A stretch of DNA of 64,000 bases from CAADGU01 sp035444285. GTDB lineage: Bacteria > Chloroflexota > Anaerolineae > Promineifilales > Promineifilaceae. A program made the position numbers and the translations under genes. Each line of letters opens with the position of its first letter. Position 1 is the first letter of the stretch. Positions 50,922-59,500 of the stretch are shown piece by piece. The notes under the pieces are model-generated. The model saw only the letters and a program-made list of their open reading frames with translations, was not told the origin of the DNA and made no database searches. The stretch lies in contig DAOMOK010000027.1 in assembly GCA_035444285.1 (NCBI GenBank), positions 15,215 through 79,214 of the forward strand, given 5' to 3'.

Positions 50922-50940
50922 TGATATTCTTGATATTCTT
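50902..50940. promoter_or_regulatory. Palindromic operator overlapping the cluster promoter
   Basis: AAGAATATCAAGAAT (50902-50916) and ATTCTTGATATTCTT (50926-50940) are perfect 15-bp inverted arms with a 9-bp centre. Each arm holds AAGAAT twice. A smaller AATCAA..TTGATT inverted repeat lies just upstream at about 50967-50986. Confidence 0.75.
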
Positions 50941-50968
50941 TGAGACAATGTTGTAATTTTTTATATAA

Positions 50969-52444
50969 TCAAGAAAAATTTTGATTTTCTGTGGTTTTGA
51001 GGGGATGTGAGTGGCGGGAAATAAAGGGTGGCAACCACTCCCGGCAGCTTTGCCAGCCGACATAGCCATACCCGGAAACACCCGCTGCCAGAAAGGGTAC
51101 GGCGCCCCCATACCCTTTGCTGATGGCCACAACCAGGCTAACCAGGCAGTAAAGGGCCAGCGCCAGTTCCACCAGGATGATCCAATCAAAAGGGGCGGTG
51201 GCAGTCGTGTGTGTGGTACGCGCGCCGCGCTTGGGGGTGCGGATGAAGGGGTGTTCACGGCCGTACCACACCTGCAAGACAGCGCGAGACATCACGGCCG
51301 TCATGCCGATAGCGACGATGAACATGGCCGGAAAATGGCGCAGCCGCCACAGCCAGTCCCGGTGCAATAACGGTTGCGCCAGCCCAAACAAGAGCGGCTG
51401 CCCCAGTCCGGCTACCGTAAACAGCCACAGCCAGGCCGACGGCTGATAACCACTTAGCATCAGCGGCAGTTGCAGCAGCAGCAGCAGGATGACCAGCAGA
51501 TTGGTGGTGTAAGCCAGCATGGCCAGCAGCGCGTACAGCCGGGCGGCCCAGGAGTGGCCGGGTGTGGTCAAGATGGGCCGGGCATATTGGCGCAGGCATT
51601 GGGTGGCTCCTTTGCCCCAGCGCGCCTGCTGAATTTTGTAGGCAGCCATCGTTGGCGGCAGTTCGGCGGGCACAACCACATCAGGCAAAAAGCGAAACTG
51701 CCAGCCGCGTAGCTGGGCGCGGGTGCTGAGGCAGAGGTCTTCACAAACGGTGTCTGCCAGCCAGCTGCCGGCGTCTTCCAGGCAGGCGCGCCGCCAGACG
51801 CCGCCGGCGCCGTTGAATTTGGGAAAGAGTTGGGCGCGGTGGCGCACCGTTTGCTCAAGGGCAAAATGTTTGTCCAGCGCCAGGGCTTGCACGGCCGTTA
51901 ATACCGACTCCTGATCATTGAGATGCCCCCAACGCGCCTGCACCATACCCACACGGCCGTCGGTCAGAAAGTGGGGTACTGTTTGCTGCAAAAAATCGGG
52001 CGGGGGCACAAAATCAGCGTCAAAAATGGCGATCAGGTCGCCGCTGGCCTGGGGCAGCGCCGCTGCCAGCGCTCCCGCTTTGTACCCGGCGCGTTCCTCC
52101 CGCCGCAGTAAACCGATGTTGACCCCTTTCTTTTTATAATAAGTTACCAATCGAGCGGCTTTATCGGCTGTATTATCGGTGGAATCGTCTATGACTTGAA
52201 TTTGCAGCCGATGGGCGGGGTACTGCTGCTGCACGGCGGCGCGGATGAGCCGTTTGACGACAAATGGTTCATTATAAATGGGAAGCTGGATGGTGATGGA
52301 TGGGGGATCAGCGGGCAGGGGTGGGCAGAGGAATGTATCACGACGATGACGGCCGTATTGCCAGAGCGTATAAAACCCCAACAGGCCATAAACCGAAAGC
52401 GCGGCTGCCGCCAGCCAGTAAAACATGATGAGGAGGGGCGTCAT
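50969..52444 (-). CDS. Family 2 membrane glycosyltransferase, cellulose-synthase-like
   Basis: A 491-residue processive-type GT2. One N-terminal membrane segment precedes the cytoplasmic catalytic domain (about 45-280) with ITIQLPIYNEPFVVKRLI, IDDSTDNT, IFDADFVPP, VCEDLCLSTR and QQARWGKG, the D,D,D,QxxRW set of cellulose/hyaluronan-synthase-like enzymes. Four or five C-terminal membrane segments follow. The product could be a beta-glucan, mannan or glycolipid. It overlaps the DUF951 gene as ATGA. Its 3' end meets the AT-rich promoter region of the envelope cluster. Confidence 0.93.
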   Translation of the reverse strand: MTPLLIMFYWLAAAALSVYGLLGFYTLWQYGRHRRDTFLCPPLPADPPSITIQLPIYNEPFVVKRLIRAAVQQQYPAHRLQIQVIDDSTDNTADKAARLVTYYKKKGVNIGLLRREERAGYKAGALAAALPQASGDLIAIFDADFVPPPDFLQQTVPHFLTDGRVGMVQARWGHLNDQESVLTAVQALALDKHFALEQTVRHRAQLFPKFNGAGGVWRRACLEDAGSWLADTVCEDLCLSTRAQLRGWQFRFLPDVVVPAELPPTMAAYKIQQARWGKGATQCLRQYARPILTTPGHSWAARLYALLAMLAYTTNLLVILLLLLQLPLMLSGYQPSAWLWLFTVAGLGQPLLFGLAQPLLHRDWLWRLRHFPAMFIVAIGMTAVMSRAVLQVWYGREHPFIRTPKRGARTTHTTATAPFDWIILVELALALYCLVSLVVAISKGYGGAVPFLAAGVSGYGYVGWQSCREWLPPFISRHSHPLKTTENQNFS

Positions 52445-52647
52445 TCTGTTTCGGTTTCATTCACCCGTTTGATAAAGGTTTTGAGCCGTTTGTTGAAGTC
52501 ACCGCGGGGCAGCAAAACCCGCCGCCCACAGTTCTGGCACACCAGGCCAATGTCTGTGCCAATGCGCACCACTTCCCAATCGTAGCTGCCGCAGGGGTGG
52601 GGTTTGCGCAGGCGGACAATATCGCCAACATGGACTTCAATAAACAT
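52441..52647 (-). CDS. DUF951-family small protein
   Basis: A 68-residue protein matching DUF951 by eye: VGDIVRLRKPHPCGSYDWEV, GTDIGLVCQNCGRRVLLPR. The three Cys (in HPCG and CQNCG) could coordinate zinc. The family is widespread in Gram-positive-type genomes and may bind nucleic acid, but the function is not established. It is translationally coupled to the GT2 gene. Confidence 0.9.
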   Translation of the reverse strand: MFIEVHVGDIVRLRKPHPCGSYDWEVVRIGTDIGLVCQNCGRRVLLPRGDFNKRLKTFIKRVNETETE

Positions 52648-52742
52648 GGTGGGGAATTATAGGCATGGCGGCGGCGGCGGCAACTGACGTAGGGGAGATT
52701 GGGGAATTGGAGATTGGGAGATTAACAAGCGGCTTAATGAGG

Positions 52743-52770
52743 GTGACATTCGTGGGGGGCACGGTATACT
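52743..52770 (+). promoter_or_regulatory. Candidate promoter of the site-2 protease gene
   Basis: GTGACA (52743-52748), 16-nt spacer and TATACT (52765-52770), about 70 nt before the ATG at 52839. A short heptamer-type repeat (GTGATCCGTGATCGG) lies between them at about 52790-52810. Confidence 0.5.
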
Positions 52771-52838
52771 TGACGGCCGTACCCTGCCCGGTGATCCGTG
52801 ATCGGTAATCGGTCAATCATAACAACAAGGACGGTTTC

Positions 52839-53510
52839 ATGTTATTTTTTCTACGCAGCGCTGACTATCCCATTCCCACAATGATTACTTTTGCCATTGT
52901 GCTGGTTTTTGCTTTTGCTTACCATGAACTGGCGCACGCGGTGACGGCTGACCGGTTGGGTGATCCAACGCCACGCTCTTACGGCCGTATCACCCTCAAT
53001 CCCGCCCCCAATTTAGACCGCACCGGGTTGATTTTGGCGCTGCTCATTGGTTTTGGCTGGGCGTTTACACCCATCAACCCCCTCTACTTCCGAGGTAATC
53101 CGCGCCGCGCCTTTGCCATCGTGGCCATCGCCGGGCCGCTGGCCAATCTAGCCATGGCCGGCCTGATGGGGCTGCCGGTGCGCCTGGGGTTGGTGACGTA
53201 CACGCCGCCCATGGAAGTGCTGCCTTCGTTGTACTCATTTTTGACGTTTGGCGTTTATTACAATTTGCTGCTTTTTGCTTTTAACTTGATTCCGATTCCG
53301 CCGTTGGATGGCTTTCGTATTTTGTTAGGCATCTTGCCGCCGGATATTGCCGTGCAACTGGAGCAAATGTACCGGTACAGTATGTTTATCTTCTTAGGGG
53401 TGTTTTTCTTGTTACCGGCGGCTGGGGTGGATGTTGTCGGGCAAATCTTGTGGCCGGTGATCGGCTTTTTCTACCCCATATTTACCGGTGGTTGGCCGCC
53501 GATCATTTAG
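52839..53510 (+). CDS. Small site-2 metalloprotease (M50B)
   Basis: A 223-residue polytopic membrane protein. The zinc site is HELAH (29-33) in AYHELAHAVTADRLGD, and the third ligand is in LIPIPPLDGFRILLG near residue 155. It lacks PDZ and CBS domains, so it belongs to the short M50 group found widely in bacteria and archaea, whose substrates are mostly unknown. It starts an apparent run of plus-strand genes with the HD-domain protein 3 nt downstream. Confidence 0.92.
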   Translation: MLFFLRSADYPIPTMITFAIVLVFAFAYHELAHAVTADRLGDPTPRSYGRITLNPAPNLDRTGLILALLIGFGWAFTPINPLYFRGNPRRAFAIVAIAGPLANLAMAGLMGLPVRLGLVTYTPPMEVLPSLYSFLTFGVYYNLLLFAFNLIPIPPLDGFRILLGILPPDIAVQLEQMYRYSMFIFLGVFFLLPAAGVDVVGQILWPVIGFFYPIFTGGWPPII

Positions 53511-53513
53511 GGT

Positions 53514-54029
53514 ATGCACTATCGGCTGTGGCAGTTTTGGCAGATAGTACGAGCCAAACCTTTAACAACAACGGCGTGGGCGGAGGTGACGGCCGTTCTC
53601 ACCCCCACCGAATTGCAATTATTCACCCATTTCCCGGCCAATGATCAGTGGCACAGCCTGCGGGTGCTGCGGTTGGTGCAATCATCTGGTTGTGCGCAGC
53701 CGGCATTGTGGAAAGCGGCCTTGCTGCATGATGTGGGCAAAACACAGGTACGGCTGACGCTGCTGGATCGGGTGGTGGTGGTGATGGGCGGTTGGTTGTG
53801 GCCGAGACGAACGGCCGTGTGGGGCAATGGTGCGGCGCGTGGGTGGCGACGGCCGTTTGTGGTCAAAACACAACATCCGGCCTGGGGCGCAGCGATGGCT
53901 GAAGCCGCTGGCTGTGACGCTCTCACCATCAGCCTGATTGCACGGCACCAGGATGCGCTGGCCGATGTAACCGAACCGGACCAGCAGGAATTATTGCGTA
54001 TATTGCAGTGGGCGGATGATCAAAGTTAA
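53514..54029 (+). CDS. HD-domain phosphohydrolase-like protein
   Basis: A 171-residue protein with the HD metal-binding pattern: HSLRVLRLVQ, then WKAALLHDVGKTQVRL, and later KTQHPAWGAAMAEAAGCDAL with ISLIARHQD. The HD doublet in LLHDVGK is intact. The domain probably hydrolyses a nucleotide or phosphodiester; it is far too short for a GGDEF/EAL regulator. It begins 3 nt after the site-2 protease stop, so the two are co-transcribed. The N-terminal 45 residues are unassigned. Confidence 0.82.
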   Translation: MHYRLWQFWQIVRAKPLTTTAWAEVTAVLTPTELQLFTHFPANDQWHSLRVLRLVQSSGCAQPALWKAALLHDVGKTQVRLTLLDRVVVVMGGWLWPRRTAVWGNGAARGWRRPFVVKTQHPAWGAAMAEAAGCDALTISLIARHQDALADVTEPDQQELLRILQWADDQS

Positions 54030-54034
54030 GTAGA

Positions 54035-54095
54035 CGCGGATTTGAGGGATGAGCAGATTGAAAAATCCGCTCATCCCCCAAATCCGCTGTCAAAT
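54035..54095. repeat. Inverted repeat (GCGGATTTGAGGGATGAGC type)
   Basis: GCGGATTTGAGGGATGAGC and GCTCATCCCCCAAATCCGC form an imperfect long hairpin around a short loop, between the HD and TyrA-like genes. Confidence 0.75.
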
Positions 54096-54106
54096 AGGGC
54101 TTAAAT

Positions 54107-55090
54107 ATGCAAGCACAAACAGTTTCTATTATTGGCCTGGGGCGGGCGGGTGTTTCAGTAGGATTGGCGGTGAAGGCCAAACTGCCGGTGACAGTGGTGG
54201 GGTATGATCCTAACCCGGATGTGGCGCGGGCGGCGCAGACACAGATGAAGGCAATAGATGCCGCCGAAATTAACCTGTACAAAGCAGCAGCGAAGGCCGA
54301 TATTCTGGTACTGATGCTGCCGGTGGCGGAACTAGAGGAGACGCTTCAGGCTATTGGCGGCGATTTACAGCCACATACGCTGGTACTCGATTTCTCTGGT
54401 TTGAAGGGACCGGGGCTTAAATGGGCCAGGAAACAGTTGCAGCAAGGGCATTATGTGGGGGCGACGCCGGTGTTGGCGGCCAAATGGCTGGCCGACGGCC
54501 GTACCGAACTGACCACAGCCACGGCTGACCTCTTTCAAGACAGCCTCTTTTGCCTGATGCCATCCCCCGATGCGGATCCACAAGCGGTGGAGACGGCCGT
54601 GAATTTTGGTATGGTCTTGGGGGCACGGCCGTACTTCATTGACCCCATGGAGTATGATGCCCTGGTGCAGGGGACGGAAGCGCTGCCCGGTTTTGTGGCC
54701 GCGGCGCTTTTCAAGTCCTTGAAACAGTCCACTAGCTGGCAAGATATGCTGCGTTTTGCCGGTAGCTCGTTTAATCTGGCGACGCTGCCGCTGGCGCAGC
54801 CCAAAGATATTGCCTACATGGCCCTGCACGAAAAAGAAGCCTCCCTGCGCTGGTTGGAAGCGCTCATTACCGAACTGACCACTTTGCGCCGTCTGGTGTA
54901 TGAGAGTGAACCGCAGTTGTTGACGGCCGTGTTTGAAGAACTGGCCCATGAGCGGGACAGGTGGCTGCTCAAGCGGCAGGATAATGAGTGGGATGAACGC
55001 ACCATGCCGGATATTGAACGGCCGTCTATGATGGGGCATATGCTCGGTGGGCTGGCGCCGGATTCGCGCAAGAAGGGCGGTAAACGGTAA
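54107..55090 (+). CDS. Prephenate-dehydrogenase-like NAD(P)-binding protein
   Basis: A 327-residue dehydrogenase. The Rossmann loop is SIIGLGRAGVSVGLAVK, followed by VVGYDPNPDVARAAQ and ILVLMLPVAELEETLQAI. The C-terminal half is helical (DPMEYDALVQGTEALPGFVA, SLRWLEALITELTTLRRL). This matches the TyrA/arogenate dehydrogenase family, but the usual catalytic His motif of TyrA is not evident, so another NAD(P)-linked reaction is possible. Upstream it is preceded by an inverted-repeat remnant (54035-54095). Confidence 0.78.
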   Translation: MQAQTVSIIGLGRAGVSVGLAVKAKLPVTVVGYDPNPDVARAAQTQMKAIDAAEINLYKAAAKADILVLMLPVAELEETLQAIGGDLQPHTLVLDFSGLKGPGLKWARKQLQQGHYVGATPVLAAKWLADGRTELTTATADLFQDSLFCLMPSPDADPQAVETAVNFGMVLGARPYFIDPMEYDALVQGTEALPGFVAAALFKSLKQSTSWQDMLRFAGSSFNLATLPLAQPKDIAYMALHEKEASLRWLEALITELTTLRRLVYESEPQLLTAVFEELAHERDRWLLKRQDNEWDERTMPDIERPSMMGHMLGGLAPDSRKKGGKR

Positions 55091-55136
55091 ACGGTAATCG
55101 GTTTACGGATAACGGATTACGGGTTACGGCTTACGT
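55084..55136. repeat. Heptamer-unit repeat before GT4 gene
   Basis: ACGGTAAACGGTAATCGG units and a second arm ACGGATTACGGGTTACGG. It ends close to the GT4 ATG, which has no clear Shine-Dalgarno. Confidence 0.75.
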
Positions 55137-55144
55137 ATATTAGC

Positions 55145-56389
55145 ATGACCCAGTCGGAGATAGTTGTTACGCAGAAAAAAAAGGTGGCAGAGGTGGTGGC
55201 GGTACGGCCGTTACGCATTCTGATGATCGCGCCTACTTCCTTTTTTAGCGACTATGGTGGGCACATTCGCATTTTAGAAGAGATGCGGGTTTTGCAGGCC
55301 ATGGGGCATCAGGTGGCGGTTGTTACTTACTATAAAGGAAGTAATATGCCGGGGCTAGACATTCGACGGACACGGCCGTTGCCCTGGCGCACCGACTATG
55401 AGGTAGGTTCTTCGCGGCATAAGTTGGCCTTTGATGTATATCTGGCGGCGCAATCTTTGGTAGAGGCCCGCCGCTATCGCCCGGATGTGGTGCATGGGCA
55501 CATGCACGAAGGCGCCATGATTGGCAGTCTGGTGGCGAAGCTGCTGCGCGTCCCCCTGGTGTTTGATTTTCAGGGCAGCCTGTCGGCGGAGATGGTAGAT
55601 CATGCGTTTTTAGAGCGGGACGGCCGTGTTTATTCCTGGGTTTTTCGCCTGGAAAAGTTCATCACTCGGTTGCCGTCGGCCATCCTCACCAGTTCCCGCC
55701 AGGCCACTGACCTGCTGCAAGACGACTTTGGTGTACCCACTTCTCGTCTGCAACCCTTGCCCGACTGCGCCGACACCACCCGCTTCAATCCGGAAAACTT
55801 TTCCCCTGAGGCAAAACAAAACCTTAAGCAAAAGCTCAGGTTGCCACTGGATCGTCCCATCGTGGCCTATCTTGGCCTGCTCACCGACTATCAGGGCATC
55901 CCCCACCTGTTGCAAGCGGCGGCCCTGTTGAAACAGGTAGGCGAATCGGCCCACTTTCTCATCATGGGTTATCCCAATGTAGATCATTACAAACAACTGG
56001 CGCGGCAGAAAGGGGTAATGGATATGGTCACCTTTACCGGCAAAGTTGAATACCGAGATGCGCCACTTTACCTGTCATTGGGTGACATTGCCATTGCACC
56101 TAAAATGTCCAGCACAGAAGGCAGCGGTAAACTGCTTAACTACATGGCATTGGCGCAGCCGGTGGTGGCTTATGACTCACCCGTTCACCGTGAATATCTG
56201 GCCGACCTGGGCGTTTATGCCCCTTTGGGCGGTGTGCAGGCACTGGCGGAAGCGATTGCGGGGCTGCTCCATGCGCCGGAGTACGGCCGTGACCTCGGCC
56301 AAAAACTCCGCCAACGCGCCATCACCGAATATAGCTGGCAGCGCGCCGGTGAAGAGATTGTGGCCTTGTATCGCCGTTTGACAAAATAA
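55145..56389 (+). CDS. Family 4 glycosyltransferase
   Basis: A 414-residue GT-B retaining glycosyltransferase. The N-terminal half carries LRILMIAPTSFFSDYGGHIR and HGHMHEGAMIGSLVAKLL. The C-terminal half has the sugar-nucleotide site (VAYLGLLTDYQGIPHLLQAA, then SSTEGSGKLLNYMALAQPVV), which replaces the usual EGFG-type loop. It probably builds a cell-surface glycan or glycolipid. The final codons contain the -35 of the rpoB promoter. Confidence 0.9.
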   Translation: MTQSEIVVTQKKKVAEVVAVRPLRILMIAPTSFFSDYGGHIRILEEMRVLQAMGHQVAVVTYYKGSNMPGLDIRRTRPLPWRTDYEVGSSRHKLAFDVYLAAQSLVEARRYRPDVVHGHMHEGAMIGSLVAKLLRVPLVFDFQGSLSAEMVDHAFLERDGRVYSWVFRLEKFITRLPSAILTSSRQATDLLQDDFGVPTSRLQPLPDCADTTRFNPENFSPEAKQNLKQKLRLPLDRPIVAYLGLLTDYQGIPHLLQAAALLKQVGESAHFLIMGYPNVDHYKQLARQKGVMDMVTFTGKVEYRDAPLYLSLGDIAIAPKMSSTEGSGKLLNYMALAQPVVAYDSPVHREYLADLGVYAPLGGVQALAEAIAGLLHAPEYGRDLGQKLRQRAITEYSWQRAGEEIVALYRRLTK

Positions 56390-56406
56390 AAGGCCGCCAT
56401 TATAAT
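56378..56406 (+). promoter_or_regulatory. Consensus sigma-70-type promoter of rpoB
   Basis: TTGACA (56378-56383), exactly 17 nt, TATAAT (56401-56406). The -35 lies in the last codons of the GT4 gene. A leader of about 165 nt follows before the rpoB ATG. Confidence 0.9.
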
Positions 56407-56462
56407 CTTCGTTCGCAGTTTAGCAGGGTTTGATGAACGAAAACCTTCCAAGTAAGACACCA

Positions 56463-56506
56463 AAGGGGTGCGACAACCAAAAAAGCGTTGCACCCCTTCT
56501 TTTTGG
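56463..56506 (+). terminator. Terminator-like hairpin in the rpoB leader
   Basis: AAGGGGTGCGAC (56463-56474) pairs with GTTGCACCCCTT (56487-56498) over 12 bp with one wobble, followed by CTTTTTGG. It lies downstream of the rpoB promoter, so it is either a terminator for the GT4 gene or an attenuator of rpoB. Confidence 0.8.
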
Positions 56507-56577
56507 TTATAGGGTATGTTTGTTGTAGGGGCGTGGCCTTGTGCCCGCCCACATTTTCCAGGGAACAGGATATTTAA

Positions 56578-59500
56578 ATGTCTAAATTACCCATTAAAAG
56601 TTATGCACGCATGACAGATCTGTTGGAACTGCCAACATTGATTGATGTCCAGTTAAATTCATTTGATCAATTCATTACCGAAGGTCTGGCAGAGTTATTT
56701 GATGAAGTGTCGCCCATTGAAAGTTTTAGCGGTGACCTGAAGCTCTACTTCCCCAGTAAACACAAAGAAACAGAGGGCTTTGATCTGAAATTCTGGTTTG
56801 GCGAGCCAAAATACTCGGTGGAAGAGTGCGTGGAGCGCGATATGAGCTACGCCGCGCCCTTGTACGTGAAGGCGCTCCTGTACAGCACCGATCTGGATCA
56901 ACCCATTGTGCAAGATATTTTCATGGGCGATTTTCCGCTGATGACTCAGGCTGGTACCTTTATCATTAACGGTACAGAACGAGTGGTTGTGAGCCAGTTG
57001 ATCCGTTCACCTGGCGCTTATTTTGAGGCGCAAGAAGAACGTACCACCGGACGGCCGTTGGCGATGGCTAAATTGATCCCGGATCGTGGCGCCTGGATTG
57101 AATTTGAAACGCGCAAGACCGATTACCTCACCGTTAAATTCAACCGTAAACGTACCGTGCCGGTGACGCTATTCTTACGGGCGCTGGCAGCGGTGAATGA
57201 TGGGCTGGACAACCCCGTCCTGCAAACCGGCAGCGATGAAGAGTTGTTTGCCCTGTTTGAAGATGTAGATACCAATGGCGAGCATCTTTACATTCAGGGC
57301 AGCATTGAGCAAGAACCCCCCTGGAATCAGGACAAACCCCTGGCACAGCAGGCGTTAATTGAGTTCTACAAGCGGATGCGCCCTGGCGATCCGCCGACGC
57401 TGGAAAATGCCGAGCAATATCTGTTTGAGCAGTTATTTGATCCCCGTCGTTATGATCTGGCGCGGGTGGGCCGTTACAAGTTGAATAAGCGGCTGAATCT
57501 GAAGGACCTGATACCTGAAGAGCATCGCACATTGACGCAGCATGACATTGTGAAAGTAGTGCGCCACATGATCCGCATTAACAACGGTCTGGAAGGGCCG
57601 GATGATATTGATCATCTGGGCAACCGCCGTGTGAAAACGGTGGGTGAATTGTTGCAGGCCAAACTGCGTGTGGGGCTGCGCCGCATGGAGCGGGTGGTGA
57701 AGGAACGTATGTCTATTCGAGACAGCGAGACGATCACGCCCATTGCACTGGTCAATATCCGTCCGGTGGTGGCGGCAGTGCGCGAGTTTTTTGGCAGTTC
57801 GCAGTTGAGCCAGTTTATGGAGCAGGCGAATCCGCTGGCGGAATTGACGCACAAGCGCACGTTGTCGGCATTGGGGCCGGGCGGTTTACGCCGGGAACGG
57901 GCTGGTTTTGAGGTGCGAGATGTGCATCATAGTCATTACGGCCGTATCTGCCCCATTGAAACCCCGGAAGGGCCAAACATTGGTTTGATAGGGCGGTTGG
58001 CGGCTTACGGCCGTGTTAACAAATACGGCTTCATTGAAACTCCTTACCGCCGCGTGTACAACACCCTGCCCGCCAGTTCAGATGACCTGGTCGGCCATGA
58101 TGCCTTCACCAATATCGTCAATCCAGAAACCGGCGAAATTATCGTTGCTGCTGATGAGACCATTACGGCCGATCATGTAGCCGCTATCCGTCAGGCCGGC
58201 ATTGACTCCATTTCCGTCAAACCATTCGTTACCAATGAAATTACCTATATGTCCGCTGACGAAGAAGACCATTACACCATTGCCCAGGCTAATGCCCGTC
58301 TGGACGAGCGTGGTCAATTCATTGACAGACGTGTTTCCTCCCGCCGCAACCAGCAGTTCCGCTTTTCATCCGTGCAGCGGATTGACTATATTGATGTGGC
58401 TCCACGTCAGATTGTAGGCGTTTCCGCCGCGCTCATTCCTTTTCTGGATCACGATGACGCGAACCGGGCGCTGATGGGTTCAAACATGCAGCGTCAGGCG
58501 GTGCCCTTGCTCAAACCGGATGTGCCCATTGTTAGCACCGGCATGGAACGGCACGCGGCCGTCAACTCCGGCCAGATCATCCTGGCCGATCAGGACTGCG
58601 AAGTCGTCAGCGTTACCGGTGACAAAATTGTGGTGGTCAGCGAAGATGGCCCACGCACCTACAATTTACGTAAATACACCCGTTCCAACCAAAGCACTTG
58701 CATTGACCAGCGTCCCGTCGTGGTGAAAGGCCAACGGCTCAAGAAAGGAGACGTGCTGGCGGATAGCTCCTCCACTGAATATGGCGAACTGGCGCTTGGT
58801 CAGGATGTGGTGATCGCTTTCCTCTCCTGGGAAGGCGGCAACTTTGAAGATGCCATTTTGGTAAGCGAACGGCTGGTGCGTGAAGACCGTTTTACTTCGG
58901 TGCATATCGAAAAACACGAGGTGGAAGCGCGGGACACCAAGTTGGGGCCGGAAGAAATCACCTACGACATCCCCAACGTCAGCGAAGATGCCCTCAAAGA
59001 CCTGGATGAACGCGGTATTATCCGCGTCGGCGCAGATGTCAATGAGATGGATATTCTGGTGGGCAAGATCACCCCGAAAGGCGAAAAAGAACTTAGCCCG
59101 GAAGAAAAATTACTGCGCGCCATTTTTGGTGACAAGGCCCGCGAAGTGAAGGATTCCAGTTTGCGCCTGCCACATGGGGCGCGCGGCAAAGTGGTAGACG
59201 TTCATGTGTTTGATCGCCAGCATGATCGAGACTTGCCGGCCGGTGTGGAAACGATGGTGCGAGTCAGTGTGGCCCAACGCCGTAAACTGTCGGTTGGTGA
59301 TAAAATGGCCGGCCGTCATGGCAACAAAGGCGTCATTTCCAAAATTGTGCCCATAGAGGATATGCCCTATCTGTCTGATGGTACGCCCATTGACATTATT
59401 CTCAATCCGTTGGGTGTGCCGGGCCGTATGAACATTGGGCAGGTGTTGGAAACGAATCTGGGCTGGGCGGCGTCGCGGTTGAATTTTAGAGCCATCACCC

